From NCBI GenBank assembly GCA_965230215.1, contig CBDDKN010000001.1, forward strand, positions 1,426,001 through 1,490,000: 64,000 nucleotides of DNA. The letters are read 5' to 3'. The notes under the pieces were generated by a model. The model had not been told where the DNA came from, did no database searches, and worked only from the letters and a program-made list of their open reading frames with translations. Position 1 is the stretch's first letter, and each line of letters opens with the position of its first letter. The translations under genes and the position numbers were made by a program. This DNA is from RFSX01 sp965230215. Lineage in GTDB: Bacteria > Bacteroidota > Bacteroidia > Chitinophagales > Saprospiraceae. Below, piece by piece: positions 1 through 9,209 of the stretch.

Positions 1-212
1 TTGAGGATGTATTGCCGTGCAATGCCTTTTGTAGAATACACAAATCACATATCATTCATCTTTCACAGATTAAAGAGCTGGAAATGGGCAGAACAGGTAC
101 TGTTTTCCTTAATTCCGGACAATCATTACCTATCGCAAGTCGCCGTAAAAAGGAGTGTTTGGAGAAATTGAAGAAATACATGGAGGAAAATGACACGTTT
201 ATCACTTTTTAA
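1..212 (+). CDS. LytTR-type response regulator, C-terminal fragment
   Basis: This is the 3' end of a gene that enters the window from the left, open in frame from base 3 to the TAA ending at 212. The translated piece (about 69 residues) has the core of a LytTR DNA-binding domain: an F-x-RIHKSH-I-I stretch, a conserved I-KELE segment, then a polar strand (LNSGQSLPIASRR) and a Lys-rich final helix. In LytR/AlgR regulators this domain follows an N-terminal receiver and binds promoter direct repeats. The receiver half and any sensor kinase would lie outside the window. A strong intrinsic terminator follows about 130 nt downstream. The family call is firm; the regulated genes are unknown. Confidence 0.8.
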   Translation, partial: EDVLPCNAFCRIHKSHIIHLSQIKELEMGRTGTVFLNSGQSLPIASRRKKECLEKLKKYMEENDTFITF

Positions 213-341
213 AGCACGGTAGCAATATGATTATACATCCTAGCTGGACAATGTAGCAATTATAGATAATCTTTGTGTCAGTACACTAGCTAGTCTTGAT
301 GATACAACAATTCTAATTAACCCGTTTGTTTTAAGGGAGTT

Positions 342-373
342 ATGATCGGTCCAATCACCGATCATTTTTTTTT
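342..373 (+). terminator. Intrinsic terminator after the LytTR gene
   Basis: A perfect 9-bp stem (ATGATCGGT with ACCGATCAT) encloses a 6-nt loop and is followed immediately by nine T residues on the plus strand. It ends transcription of the LytTR gene. Confidence 0.85.
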
Positions 374-383
374 GCCTAAAATG

Positions 384-410
384 AAAAAAGCCCCACCGGA
401 GAGGTAGGGC
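384..410 (-). terminator. Intrinsic terminator of the dcw operon
   Basis: Read on the minus strand, GCCCTACC pairs with GGTGGGGC (one mismatch) around a 5-nt loop and is followed by six T residues. It lies about 240 nt beyond the ftsZ stop and is the first convincing terminator downstream of the mraZ-to-ftsZ cluster. Confidence 0.75.
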
Positions 411-652
411 AACTCAATCAATAAACCAATCTCATAAAAGAAAAGTTAAAATATAATATTCAGCATTTCACTTTTGAATTCTGAAATATTATGAAAAAGA
501 CGAAATCCTTGTATAATCATCAGGCTATTTCAGCCCGATCGGTTCGATTACCAGATTCTTGTTTACTTCATGTCCATCTATGTGTTCCATGAGTGGTTGA
601 TTGCGTTTAACTTAAGCCTCACTTTTGAGGCTCGATCGAATAGTACAATTAA

Positions 653-2083
653 TTAATCTACATTATCGTGAAAGAATGAATTGTTTCTTTCCACTACAGG
701 GCCTTCATTTTCGTCAATATTGATGCTCAACTTTGACTTGTCCGTACCTCTGTTTTTATTCAATTCTTCCAATTGTATCTCTCTTCTTTTGTATGCAGGA
801 ATTTCTTCCATCTCAGCGATTGTCCTCGGACTATCCAAAGGCTTGGTCACTCTGCTTCTGATTTCCTCCATCTGAGCCGTATCTGGCTTTCTGTTCTGCT
901 CTACCCTGCGTGGTACTGTTGGCTCAGGTGTAGCTGTGTTCGAAATAAAAGGATCAGCTGCGTTTAAGTCCTGGGCTGTTCTCGTTATCTCTTCGATAGT
1001 ATCGAATTCAACGACGCTCTTTCGATTGGGATCAAAAACAGGTTTTTCAATTGTCTCTTCTTCAGCCAGATCAAAAGGTTCATCCAAATGCACCTTGATC
1101 GTTTCTGGTGCCAACTCCTCCATACGCTTCTTGCTCTCATCAAAACCTGTCGCGATGATCGTTATGCTCAACTTATCACCCAATGTATCATCCTGGCAAT
1201 TACCCCAGATCATATGGGTACCATAACCAGCTTCCTCTTGTATATAATCTGTGATCTCGGTTATCTCATCCATAGTCACTTCCTTGGTACCTGATGAGAT
1301 ATTGAGTAGTATATGCTGTGCACCTCTGATATCATTATCTTCTAACAGCGGTGAATTAATAGCTTCTTCTACAGCAATTCTTGCTCTGTCTTCTCCATCA
1401 GCTTCTGCATAACCCAAAATGGATACACCCGAATTCTTCATTACAGTATTGACATCCTTAAAGTCAACATTGATATATCCAGGAACAGTTATTATCTCAG
1501 CTATGCCTCTAGCCGCCGTTGTAAGTATATCATCTGCTTTAGCGAATGCATTCTTAAGGCTTAAATTGCCATACATCTGCCTAACGCGATCATTGGATAT
1601 TACCAGAATGGAGTCTACATTTTTCTTAAGACTCTCCAGGCCTTCAATTGCCTGATTGTGTCTTCTTAAGCCTTCAAATTTGAAAGGTAATGTCACTATG
1701 GCAACGGTAAGTACATCCATTTCTTTTGCTGCTTTGGCAATGATAGGTGCTGCACCTGTACCGGTACCACCACCCATTCCAGCAGTGATGAATAACATCT
1801 TGGTATCCGCTTCCAGAAACTTACGTATATCATCAATAGATTCAATACAAGATTGTTTACCTACTTCAGGAACCGATCCTGCACCCATACCTTCTGTAAG
1901 ATTGGGACCTAGTTGTACCTTGATAGGAACCGGACTGGCTTCCAAAGCCTGGTTGTCAGTGTTACAGACCGCAAAATCAACGCCTACGATGCCTTGCTGG
2001 TACATATAAGCCACAGCATTTCCGCCACCGCCACCTACACCTATGACTTTTATTATCGAGTTATGCCTTTCTTCAAATAACAT
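653..2083 (-). CDS. ftsZ: Cell division protein FtsZ
   Basis: Tubulin-like GTPase that polymerises into the Z ring at midcell. The 476-aa product has the N-terminal nucleotide-binding Gly run (residues 15-22, then NAV), the tubulin signature GMGGGTGTG at 102-110 and the T7 loop with NVDFKDVNTVM near residue 210. The C-terminal tail has an IPAYKRRE segment and ends in FFHDNVD, a terminal peptide typical of Bacteroidota FtsZ; it would be the region that contacts FtsA. The tail is longer than in E. coli FtsZ (383 aa). It is the last gene of the dcw operon, 24 nt after ftsA. No frame damage is seen. Confidence 0.98.
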   Translation of the reverse strand: MLFEERHNSIIKVIGVGGGGGNAVAYMYQQGIVGVDFAVCNTDNQALEASPVPIKVQLGPNLTEGMGAGSVPEVGKQSCIESIDDIRKFLEADTKMLFITAGMGGGTGTGAAPIIAKAAKEMDVLTVAIVTLPFKFEGLRRHNQAIEGLESLKKNVDSILVISNDRVRQMYGNLSLKNAFAKADDILTTAARGIAEIITVPGYINVDFKDVNTVMKNSGVSILGYAEADGEDRARIAVEEAINSPLLEDNDIRGAQHILLNISSGTKEVTMDEITEITDYIQEEAGYGTHMIWGNCQDDTLGDKLSITIIATGFDESKKRMEELAPETIKVHLDEPFDLAEEETIEKPVFDPNRKSVVEFDTIEEITRTAQDLNAADPFISNTATPEPTVPRRVEQNRKPDTAQMEEIRSRVTKPLDSPRTIAEMEEIPAYKRREIQLEELNKNRGTDKSKLSINIDENEGPVVERNNSFFHDNVD

Positions 2084-2107
2084 GATCTTGAGTTTTGATT
2101 TTTTTAA

Positions 2108-3424
2108 TTAGAATTCAGTATCAGGACTGGCTTCAAAAAATTCTTTGGTGTATGTAAATATTTTCTTATACCATTTGTTTCGAGGACCATATTCGCCCTC
2201 TTCATCGTATTCACCCTCTTCCGTATCGTCCAATGTTGCTGACAGATCAGAGTATTGGATATTATCAATCGCAATACTTAACAAACCCACAGCTGTAGAG
2301 TATATCGGACTAGCTAATACACTAGAGTAGCCATGTGCCAATTGCTCAATTGGCTGACCAATTCTTGTAGATAATCCAGTATGGTATTCAGACAATAGAT
2401 CTATGTCTTTTAATAAGGAACCACCACCTGTCAACACAATACCAGCAATAAGTTTAGATTCATATCCGGAACGCTTGATCTCCCAAAGCACGTAGTCAAA
2501 TATCTCACGCACACGTGCTTCAATTATCTTGGAGAGATTCTTCTCGGATATCTCTTTAAAGTCTCTGCCTCTGAATCCTGGAATAGTGATTATTCTGTTA
2601 TCTATAATTTCATCTGATAAAGCTGAACCAAATTTTGTTTTCAATTTCTCTGCCTGATCTTTCATCACGGTGCAGCCCTCTTTGATATCATTGGTGACCA
2701 CATTGCCACCAAAAGGAATTACAGATGTATGACGGATGATACCATCTTTAAAGATTGTAATATCTGTGGTACCACCACCTATATCAACCAATGCTACGCC
2801 AGCCTCCTTTTCTTCAGGCGTTAATACCGCTTTAGATGACGCAATCGGTTCAAGTGTGATATCAGCAACCTCAAGACCTACCTTTTCAACGCATCGCATA
2901 ATATTTCTTGACGCAGATATCTGGCCTGTGATGATATGGAAATTGGCTTCCAATCTTACACCGGACATACCTATCGGATCGACAATATTGCTTTCATCAT
3001 CCACAGTAAATTCCTGAGGGAAGACATGTAGTATTTTATCACCCGGAGGTAAAACAAGTTTATGCATATCACTGATCAACTTGCTCACGTCCGCTTCATT
3101 AATTTCGCTTTCAGGCTCATGTCTTACCAACAATCCATGATGGTGAATACTTTTGATATGCTGTCCTGCAATACCAACATGTACCCTGCCAAACTTGGTC
3201 TTGGCATTTTTCTGAGCTATCTGTACAGCTTCATTGATCGCTTTGACTGTCTTGTCAATATTGGAAACCACACCTCTTGAAACCCCTTCAGAGGGAACTG
3301 TTCCAACACCAAGCACTTCAATTTTCCCGTACTCGTTTTTAAATCCTGCAATTGCACAAACCTTGGTAGTTCCAATGTCTAGTGCGATGGCAATCTTTCG
3401 GTCATTTCTGGCAATATCGTTCAT
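2108..3424 (-). CDS. ftsA: Cell division protein FtsA
   Basis: Actin-fold ATPase that tethers FtsZ to the membrane and recruits later divisome proteins. Of the 438 residues, ALDIGTTK at 14-21 is the phosphate-1 motif, DIGGGTTDI near 215 is phosphate-2 and a GIVLTGGGSLL motif is the adenosine loop. An SHS2-like 1C subdomain occupies roughly residues 85-165. The C-terminal end (KKIFTYTKEFFEA) could form the membrane-targeting amphipathic helix, preceded by an acidic linker rich in Glu and Asp. The gene sits 36 nt after ftsQ and 24 nt before ftsZ. Confidence 0.97.
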   Translation of the reverse strand: MNDIARNDRKIAIALDIGTTKVCAIAGFKNEYGKIEVLGVGTVPSEGVSRGVVSNIDKTVKAINEAVQIAQKNAKTKFGRVHVGIAGQHIKSIHHHGLLVRHEPESEINEADVSKLISDMHKLVLPPGDKILHVFPQEFTVDDESNIVDPIGMSGVRLEANFHIITGQISASRNIMRCVEKVGLEVADITLEPIASSKAVLTPEEKEAGVALVDIGGGTTDITIFKDGIIRHTSVIPFGGNVVTNDIKEGCTVMKDQAEKLKTKFGSALSDEIIDNRIITIPGFRGRDFKEISEKNLSKIIEARVREIFDYVLWEIKRSGYESKLIAGIVLTGGGSLLKDIDLLSEYHTGLSTRIGQPIEQLAHGYSSVLASPIYSTAVGLLSIAIDNIQYSDLSATLDDTEEGEYDEEGEYGPRNKWYKKIFTYTKEFFEASPDTEF

Positions 3425-3460
3425 ACGACAGAGTTTTTAAATATTGAATAAATCGGTTCT

Positions 3461-4252
3461 TTAGGTATCTTTTTGTCTTCCGATAATCTGTCCTTTATAC
3501 TTCAAGTCCAGCTCATCAAATTTGTCAAGCCCTATATTTTTAAGCCCACGCTCATAATAGGTCTTCAACTTGTAAATCTTTTCATCCAGATCATCAGCCT
3601 GGCCTAGTAATATCTTATCCCTTCCCACTTTAGGTACCAGGGTAATTTCATCTTGTTTGTCAATGTGGATCTGCTCCACCAGTGCTAAAAGAAAACTATC
3701 ATCATTAACCTTTCGTGCTACTTCAAGCACTGCATTCAGATTGTGTTTCTTTTGCCTTTTGTAAGTCATGCTGTATTCATCTACATGACCAGTAACTACT
3801 GGCACTCTGAATACTTCAGTAACCGGCACTCTATCACCGTTATAATCCAGGTAATAATCCGGGCCATTGGTGACATCTACTCTTACAATAGGTTTCTTCT
3901 GGGTTATCGTTACATGCAGAACATTGTGCTTATCCAGATACAATTTGGTAGCTTCTATTCTATCGTTTTCCAGCAAGGTTTTTTCCAATTTGAAAAGATC
4001 AAGTTGTCGAACCTCTGCTATACTTACATCGTAACCCAATTCATATTTCAAAATGGCTCTCACTTCCTTTGAAGTAATCAGCTTTTTCTTACTGCTGCTT
4101 TGATCGATTGAAATATTCAGTTTTTCAATATTGCTGTTGAGCTTGTTGGAAATACTGAAGACAAGAAATAACATGAGCCCTACAGAAGCTAACAGCCTCA
4201 ATAATTTCCAGTAATCAAATTGTCCTGTATTCCTTTTTCTGCTCAAAATCAA
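3461..4252 (-). CDS. ftsQ: Cell division protein FtsQ
   Basis: Bitopic divisome protein linking early and late division factors. The 263-aa product has a short cytoplasmic N-terminus, one transmembrane helix (about residues 17-37) and a periplasmic POTRA-like region starting near residue 58 (SKEVRAIL). A beta domain containing VRVDVTNGPDYYLD follows. Sequence conservation in this family is low, so the call rests on the topology, the POTRA-type start and its position between murC and ftsA. Its start codon overlaps the murC stop by 4 nt, which indicates translational coupling. Confidence 0.88.
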   Translation of the reverse strand: MILSRKRNTGQFDYWKLLRLLASVGLMLFLVFSISNKLNSNIEKLNISIDQSSSKKKLITSKEVRAILKYELGYDVSIAEVRQLDLFKLEKTLLENDRIEATKLYLDKHNVLHVTITQKKPIVRVDVTNGPDYYLDYNGDRVPVTEVFRVPVVTGHVDEYSMTYKRQKKHNLNAVLEVARKVNDDSFLLALVEQIHIDKQDEITLVPKVGRDKILLGQADDLDEKIYKLKTYYERGLKNIGLDKFDELDLKYKGQIIGRQKDT

Positions 4253-5613
4253 TCAAATATTTTTATCATTTCTTCATGATATTTATCAAGGTCAGCTGCA
4301 CCTATCGTAAATACCACGTCTAATCTTTCTTTCTCTTTCTTCAATTGATTCAACATTTCAGAAGAATGAATCAATCGTTTGTTATCGTTACGTATCAGAT
4401 TAAAAATCAACTCAGAATCAACACCATCCATCGGCAATTCCCGCGCTGGATATATTTCGAGTATCCAAACCTCATCAAGCTTTGATAATTCGTCTGCAAA
4501 GCCTCTGTAGAAATCCTTTGTTCTACTGTAGAGATGTGGTTGAAATATGCCCAGTACTTTTCTTTCCTTGTAAATCAATTTTGCTGTGCTTACTGCAAAA
4601 TGTAATTCTGTAGGATGATGTGCATAATCATCAATAAGGGTTATTCCTTTATCATACAGCCATTCAAATCTTCGCTTAATTCCTGTAAAGTCTTGCATAG
4701 CCCTTCTTAAGGAAGCCGCATCAATACCCATCAGTGAAGCAATCCGTATGGCCGCTGAAGCATTTGATACATTATGTTCTCCTGGCATGACACTGGTGAT
4801 CTTGTCAATCCCAAGATCTGCATCCTTATAGTCGAACACATACCTTTCATTCTGAACCATGATATTGCTGTAAGAAAATTCTTTACCCAAAACACTTAGA
4901 CTGATATTGTTTATTTCAAGGTATACCTTCAAGGCAGTTGAAAAACTATCAGTAAAATCCCCCATCAAAATCAAGGCTCCTCCAGGTTTGATCTGCATGC
5001 AAAGCTGTTCATAAGCCTCTAGCATAACTTCCCTGGATCCATAGATATCAAGATGGTCGGCGTCAAGTGAAGTCACAACTAAGATCTCAGGAGAAAGATG
5101 AAGAAACGATCTGTCATATTCATCTGCTTCCAAAACCACTATATCACTTTGACCAGCAATAAAATTGGTATTCAAACCACTGATGATACCGCCCAAAAAG
5201 GCTGATACATCTGATCCGCAATATTTCAAAACATGGGCGATTAATGCACTTGTACTTGTCTTTCCATGTGTTCCGGCAACAGCTATGGTTTTTGAATTTT
5301 GGCTAAGCCAACCAAGGACTTCAGCGCGCTTTCGTATCTCATAATTGTTATCTCTGAACCAGTTCAGCTCCTTATGATCATCTGGAATGGCCGGTGTGTA
5401 CACAACCAAATCAATATGATCAGGAATACATGAAGGATCATCGTCATAGTGTATTTCAATACCCTCAGCCTCCAACTTCTTGGTAAGGCTGCTGCGTGTC
5501 AGATCATAACCGTATACTTTTATTCCTCGGGTTAAAAAGTATCTTGCCAAGGCGCTCATACCAATTCCGCCAACCCCGATAAAGTAGACAGCCTTTAGTT
5601 TTGTGAGCTCCAT
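4249..5613 (-). CDS. murC: UDP-N-acetylmuramate--L-alanine ligase MurC
   Basis: Adds L-Ala to UDP-MurNAc, the first peptide step of peptidoglycan precursor synthesis, in the cytoplasm with ATP. The 454-aa protein has the UDP-binding Rossmann start (GVGGIGMSALA, 13-23) and the Mur ligase P-loop GTHGKTST at 114-121. The central domain has a DADHLD motif, and the C-terminal domain has a DDYAHHPTE motif. Length is normal for MurC. It overlaps ftsQ by 4 nt and murG by 1 nt. Confidence 0.97.
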   Translation of the reverse strand: MELTKLKAVYFIGVGGIGMSALARYFLTRGIKVYGYDLTRSSLTKKLEAEGIEIHYDDDPSCIPDHIDLVVYTPAIPDDHKELNWFRDNNYEIRKRAEVLGWLSQNSKTIAVAGTHGKTSTSALIAHVLKYCGSDVSAFLGGIISGLNTNFIAGQSDIVVLEADEYDRSFLHLSPEILVVTSLDADHLDIYGSREVMLEAYEQLCMQIKPGGALILMGDFTDSFSTALKVYLEINNISLSVLGKEFSYSNIMVQNERYVFDYKDADLGIDKITSVMPGEHNVSNASAAIRIASLMGIDAASLRRAMQDFTGIKRRFEWLYDKGITLIDDYAHHPTELHFAVSTAKLIYKERKVLGIFQPHLYSRTKDFYRGFADELSKLDEVWILEIYPARELPMDGVDSELIFNLIRNDNKRLIHSSEMLNQLKKEKERLDVVFTIGAADLDKYHEEMIKIFD

Positions 5614-6701
5614 TAGTCAATTAGTTTAATGATCTCTTCCGCTATTTTATCACCCGCTTCCGGTTTACCCAGTCGTCGGATGTTAGAACTCAATCTTTCT
5701 TGAGTTGCTTTATCTTCCAAAAGTTCAATTGCAGTGTTGAGTAACATATCCCTGGCATTGTTATCATGCACCATCAACGCAGCATCATTGCTTACCAATG
5801 CATCTGCATTCTTGGTCTGATGATCTTCAGCTACATTAGGTGAAGGAACAAAAACAGCGGGTTTGGCTACCAAGCTCAACTCCGATATTGTAAGTGCTCC
5901 TGCCCTACAGATGATAACATCTGAAGCAGCGTAAGCGTAATCCATTCTGTCGATGAACGGCAGAATATGGACCTGGTCCATTTTGCTTACAGGATTGTCT
6001 TTATATCTGTCATGATAAACTTTGCCTACTTGCCACAACAACTGTATGTCAGGGTTTTCAGCCAATAAGTTCACCTTAGCCTCAATGGCTTTATTGATAC
6101 TAAGTGCACCCAGACTTCCTCCAAAAATCAATATTGTTTTCTTATTTTGATCCAGGCCGAAATAGCTGTAAGCATCGTTTCTCAATGCATCGACTTGCAT
6201 TAAGTCTTTCCTCACAGGATTACCTGTAAAAATGATTTTGGATTCATCAAAGTATTTGGTCATACCTGGGTATGCCACACAAATCCTGTCAGCAGATTTT
6301 GCCAACAATTTGTTGGTTATGCCGGGATAGGAATTTTGTTCCTGAATTAAAGTAGGAATTGATTTCAACTGTGCCATTTTTAAAACTGGCCCACTTGCAA
6401 ATCCGCCTACCCCAACAACAACATCTGGTTTAAACTTTTCAATGATCTTTTTTGCCTTCCAAAGGCTAGACAAAAGTTTAAAAGGAAATAAAATATTCCT
6501 ATGCTTCTTTTGTCTATGAAAACCGCTTATCCATAAGCCTTCAATTTCGTAGCCCGCTAAAGGGACTTTTTCCATCTCCATCTTATCTTTTGCACCCACA
6601 AAAAGTATGTCACTGACTCCTTTCTCTTTAAGTGCATTAGCAATAGCTATCGCCGGATAAACATGTCCTCCGGAACCGCCTCCACTAATAATAATTCTCA
6701 T
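5613..6701 (-). CDS. murG: UDP-GlcNAc:lipid I N-acetylglucosaminyltransferase MurG
   Basis: Converts lipid I to lipid II on the inner face of the membrane. The 362-aa GT28 enzyme opens with the Gly-rich loop GGGSGGHVYPA (7-17). It has the acceptor-domain stretch VVGVGGFASGPV, an FGGSLGA motif and the donor-site ICRAGALTISEL segment, all as expected for MurG. The first codons overlap the end of ftsW by 17 nt, and its stop overlaps the murC start by 1 nt. The product of mraY is its substrate, so the order fits the pathway. Confidence 0.97.
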   Translation of the reverse strand: MRIIISGGGSGGHVYPAIAIANALKEKGVSDILFVGAKDKMEMEKVPLAGYEIEGLWISGFHRQKKHRNILFPFKLLSSLWKAKKIIEKFKPDVVVGVGGFASGPVLKMAQLKSIPTLIQEQNSYPGITNKLLAKSADRICVAYPGMTKYFDESKIIFTGNPVRKDLMQVDALRNDAYSYFGLDQNKKTILIFGGSLGALSINKAIEAKVNLLAENPDIQLLWQVGKVYHDRYKDNPVSKMDQVHILPFIDRMDYAYAASDVIICRAGALTISELSLVAKPAVFVPSPNVAEDHQTKNADALVSNDAALMVHDNNARDMLLNTAIELLEDKATQERLSSNIRRLGKPEAGDKIAEEIIKLID

Positions 6702-7914
6702 ACTTCAAGCGATTCCTTCCAATTATATTCTTATCTATATTCTCATCAGATATAGATTGTTCTTGTTCTTTTATTTCAAATGCACTGTACTCTTCTACGT
6801 ATCTGCTTACACTTAAAATGATACCCAGAGAAATACAGGTAAACAATATCGATGTACCACCCATACTTATAATAGGTAATGTCAGACCGGTTACTGGAAC
6901 CAGGTGTACAGATACAGCCATATTGGCAAAAGCCTGAATAACCACGTTAAGGCACAAGCCTATGGCCAGAATAGAACCAAATGTTTTGGGACATCTTGTC
7001 ACCATACTTGTACATCTGAACAGAAGTCCCAAATACAACAATATCAATGTCACTGCTCCAACCATGCCGTATTCCTCACATATTATTGCGAAGATAAAAT
7101 CAGCATAGGCATAAGGCAGGTAATTTCTTTGCAATGAATTGCCTGGACCAACTCCAAATATCTCACCTGAGGCTATCGCAATTTTCGACTGTATTATCTG
7201 ATATCCTCCTTCGGCTCCTCCAAAGAATTCGTTAATTCTTGATATCCAGGTATCCAACCTCACCCATTCAGGAAATGCTGTCCCTATGATGACCAGCAAC
7301 GAGAGTCCAGCCAATCCGAGAATCATCAAAAGAAATACATATTTCAATGAAACCCTTCCGATAATCATCATTAGAAGACAGGTCGCAAACAACAAAGCTG
7401 CCGTACTTAAATCAGATGGTGCTATCAACATGCAAACACCTACTACCGGAATAATTAATGGAATAAAAGCAGATCTCAAATCTTTAATGACATCTTGCTT
7501 TTTGGCTATCGAACGTGCTATATACATTACCAAAGCAAGCCGCGCCAAATCCGAAGTTTGAAACTTCTGATCAATGAGCGGGATTTCCAACCATCTTCTG
7601 GCATCATTAATTTCGGGACCAAAAAAGATGGTATAAAAAAGCAGTGGTATTGAGATAATCAATAATAAGGGCGCGATTTTGGAGTAGAACATATAGTTAA
7701 ACCTGTAGGAAAGGTACATAGCAGCAATACCTAAAACAAGCAACAAGGAGTGCTTGATCAGATAGTACTCTGTATTTCCACTGCGCTTTATTGCAGCTTC
7801 GTGTCCTACAGCACTATAGACAGCAAGAATGGAACAAAACACCAATAAGGTTATGATAAACCAAATGGTCTTGTCTCCTTTCAAATTGTCATATATGTTA
7901 TTAATCGCGTTCAT
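6685..7914 (-). CDS. ftsW: SEDS-family peptidoglycan glycosyltransferase FtsW
   Basis: Polytopic SEDS protein that polymerises septal glycan strands from lipid II in partnership with the class B PBP encoded upstream (FtsI). The 409-aa product has about ten hydrophobic helices. Recognisable SEDS features are the ARRWLEIP stretch near residue 100, the GEIFGVGPGNS loop and the late LTLPIISMGGTS motif. It overlaps murD by 14 nt and murG by 17 nt. FtsW rather than RodA is chosen because of its place inside the dcw cluster. Confidence 0.95.
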   Translation of the reverse strand: MNAINNIYDNLKGDKTIWFIITLLVFCSILAVYSAVGHEAAIKRSGNTEYYLIKHSLLLVLGIAAMYLSYRFNYMFYSKIAPLLLIISIPLLFYTIFFGPEINDARRWLEIPLIDQKFQTSDLARLALVMYIARSIAKKQDVIKDLRSAFIPLIIPVVGVCMLIAPSDLSTAALLFATCLLMMIIGRVSLKYVFLLMILGLAGLSLLVIIGTAFPEWVRLDTWISRINEFFGGAEGGYQIIQSKIAIASGEIFGVGPGNSLQRNYLPYAYADFIFAIICEEYGMVGAVTLILLYLGLLFRCTSMVTRCPKTFGSILAIGLCLNVVIQAFANMAVSVHLVPVTGLTLPIISMGGTSILFTCISLGIILSVSRYVEEYSAFEIKEQEQSISDENIDKNIIGRNRLKYENYY

Positions 7915-9208
7915 TCAATATTTTACGGACAGCAATTTTAAAACTGTCACCTCTATGTTCATAATTGTCAAAAAGATCAAAACTTGCGCATGCTGGTGAT
8001 AAGAGTACAGTTCCTTCTTCCATCATCTCAACCGCTTTCAACACTGCCTCATCCACGTTTTGCGTCGACACTATGCGTTCACCATAGTCTCCGAACTGCG
8101 CACGCAATTTGGTATCATCTTTTGTTAGGCAGATAATGGCTGTCACCTTTTCGCGAACCGGTTTATCAAGGACGCTGTAATCATTGCCCTTATCGGTACC
8201 TCCTGCAATCCACAGGATGGGTGCATCCATGGCATCCAGTGCTGCCAGACAGGAATCAATATTTGTTGATTTGCTGTCATTGACAAAATCCAGTTTACCC
8301 AGCCGATCCACATATTCAAGTCTGTGCTCAACAGCTTTGAAGCTATTGAATGCTACCTGAATATCAGAATCTTTCATTCCCAACTGTCTTGCGATTGTTA
8401 CACAAACAGATGCGTTGAATAGGTTATGTCTGCCTTTCAGACCAATTTCAAAATTTTGTCCACTTTCCTTTGAAAGCAGCACATCTTCCGAGTTACCGGA
8501 AAGCCAAATGGTTTCGGCGGGTGGATGCTTCTTACTGAACTGATGTTTTATCGCATCGTTATCTTCATTAAGAATAATGGACCCATCAGTTTTGGTAGCC
8601 ATCACCAAGTTCCACTTTGCCGAAGCATATTTGTCAAAATCATAATCGTAGCGGTCCAGATGATCGGGTGTGATATTCAAAATAACTGCTACATCCACAC
8701 GGAAATCTTGAATATCCTCAAGTTGAAAACTGCTCAACTCTAATACCACCCAATCATATCCCGAATAATTCGTTAGCAAACGGGCAAATGAAATTCCTAC
8801 GTTTCCTCCCATACCTACATTGTGATCGGAATGCTTCAAAATATGATGACATAATGTTGTAGTTGTAGTTTTCCCATTACTACCGGTTATACCGATAATC
8901 TGGCCATCAAAATATTGAGAAGCAAATTCGATCTCCGAAACGATTTTCTTATTCCTTAGTCGAAAATATCGCACGATTTCGGATTGCTCGGGAATACCCG
9001 GACTCTTTACGATTAGATCGGCTTCATCTATTTTTTCAAAACTATGTCCCCCTTCTTCAAAGGGGATGTTATTATCAAGTAGCTCCTTTTTATGTTCTTC
9101 TTTTATTAAGCCATAATCAGAAACAAAAACTTTCAATTCTTTTTGCTTAGCAAGCAGTGCAGTTCCAACACCACTTTCTCCTGCGCCTATCACTGCTATG
9201 CTCTTCAC
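7901..9208 (-). CDS. murD: UDP-MurNAc-L-alanine--D-glutamate ligase MurD
   Basis: Adds D-Glu to UDP-MurNAc-L-Ala. The 435-aa protein has an N-terminal Rossmann domain (GAGESGVGTALLA), the ATP-binding GITGSNGKTTTT motif near residue 110, an NITPDHLDRY motif in the central domain and FVNDSKSTN plus WIAGG-DKG in the C-terminal part. All are diagnostic of MurD. It overlaps the ftsW start by 14 nt, and one base separates it from the mraY stop. Confidence 0.97.
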   Translation of the reverse strand: MKSIAVIGAGESGVGTALLAKQKELKVFVSDYGLIKEEHKKELLDNNIPFEEGGHSFEKIDEADLIVKSPGIPEQSEIVRYFRLRNKKIVSEIEFASQYFDGQIIGITGSNGKTTTTTLCHHILKHSDHNVGMGGNVGISFARLLTNYSGYDWVVLELSSFQLEDIQDFRVDVAVILNITPDHLDRYDYDFDKYASAKWNLVMATKTDGSIILNEDNDAIKHQFSKKHPPAETIWLSGNSEDVLLSKESGQNFEIGLKGRHNLFNASVCVTIARQLGMKDSDIQVAFNSFKAVEHRLEYVDRLGKLDFVNDSKSTNIDSCLAALDAMDAPILWIAGGTDKGNDYSVLDKPVREKVTAIICLTKDDTKLRAQFGDYGERIVSTQNVDEAVLKAVEMMEEGTVLLSPACASFDLFDNYEHRGDSFKIAVRKILNERD

Positions 9209-9209
9209 T

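Larger units (their letters stand above)
213..652. other. Intergenic region between LytTR gene and ftsZ
   Basis: This 440-nt AT-rich stretch between convergent transcription units has no credible gene. It holds two back-to-back intrinsic terminators (342-373 forward, 384-410 reverse). It also holds an imperfect inverted repeat (455-463 with 481-490) and a perfect 7-bp hairpin with a 4-nt loop (615-632) about 20 nt past the ftsZ stop that lacks a clear U tract. Confidence 0.6.

Noticed and set aside
615..632. Perfect hairpin 20 nt after ftsZ as the operon terminator.
   Set aside because: No U tract follows on the minus strand; the hairpin at 384-410 has one and is preferred.
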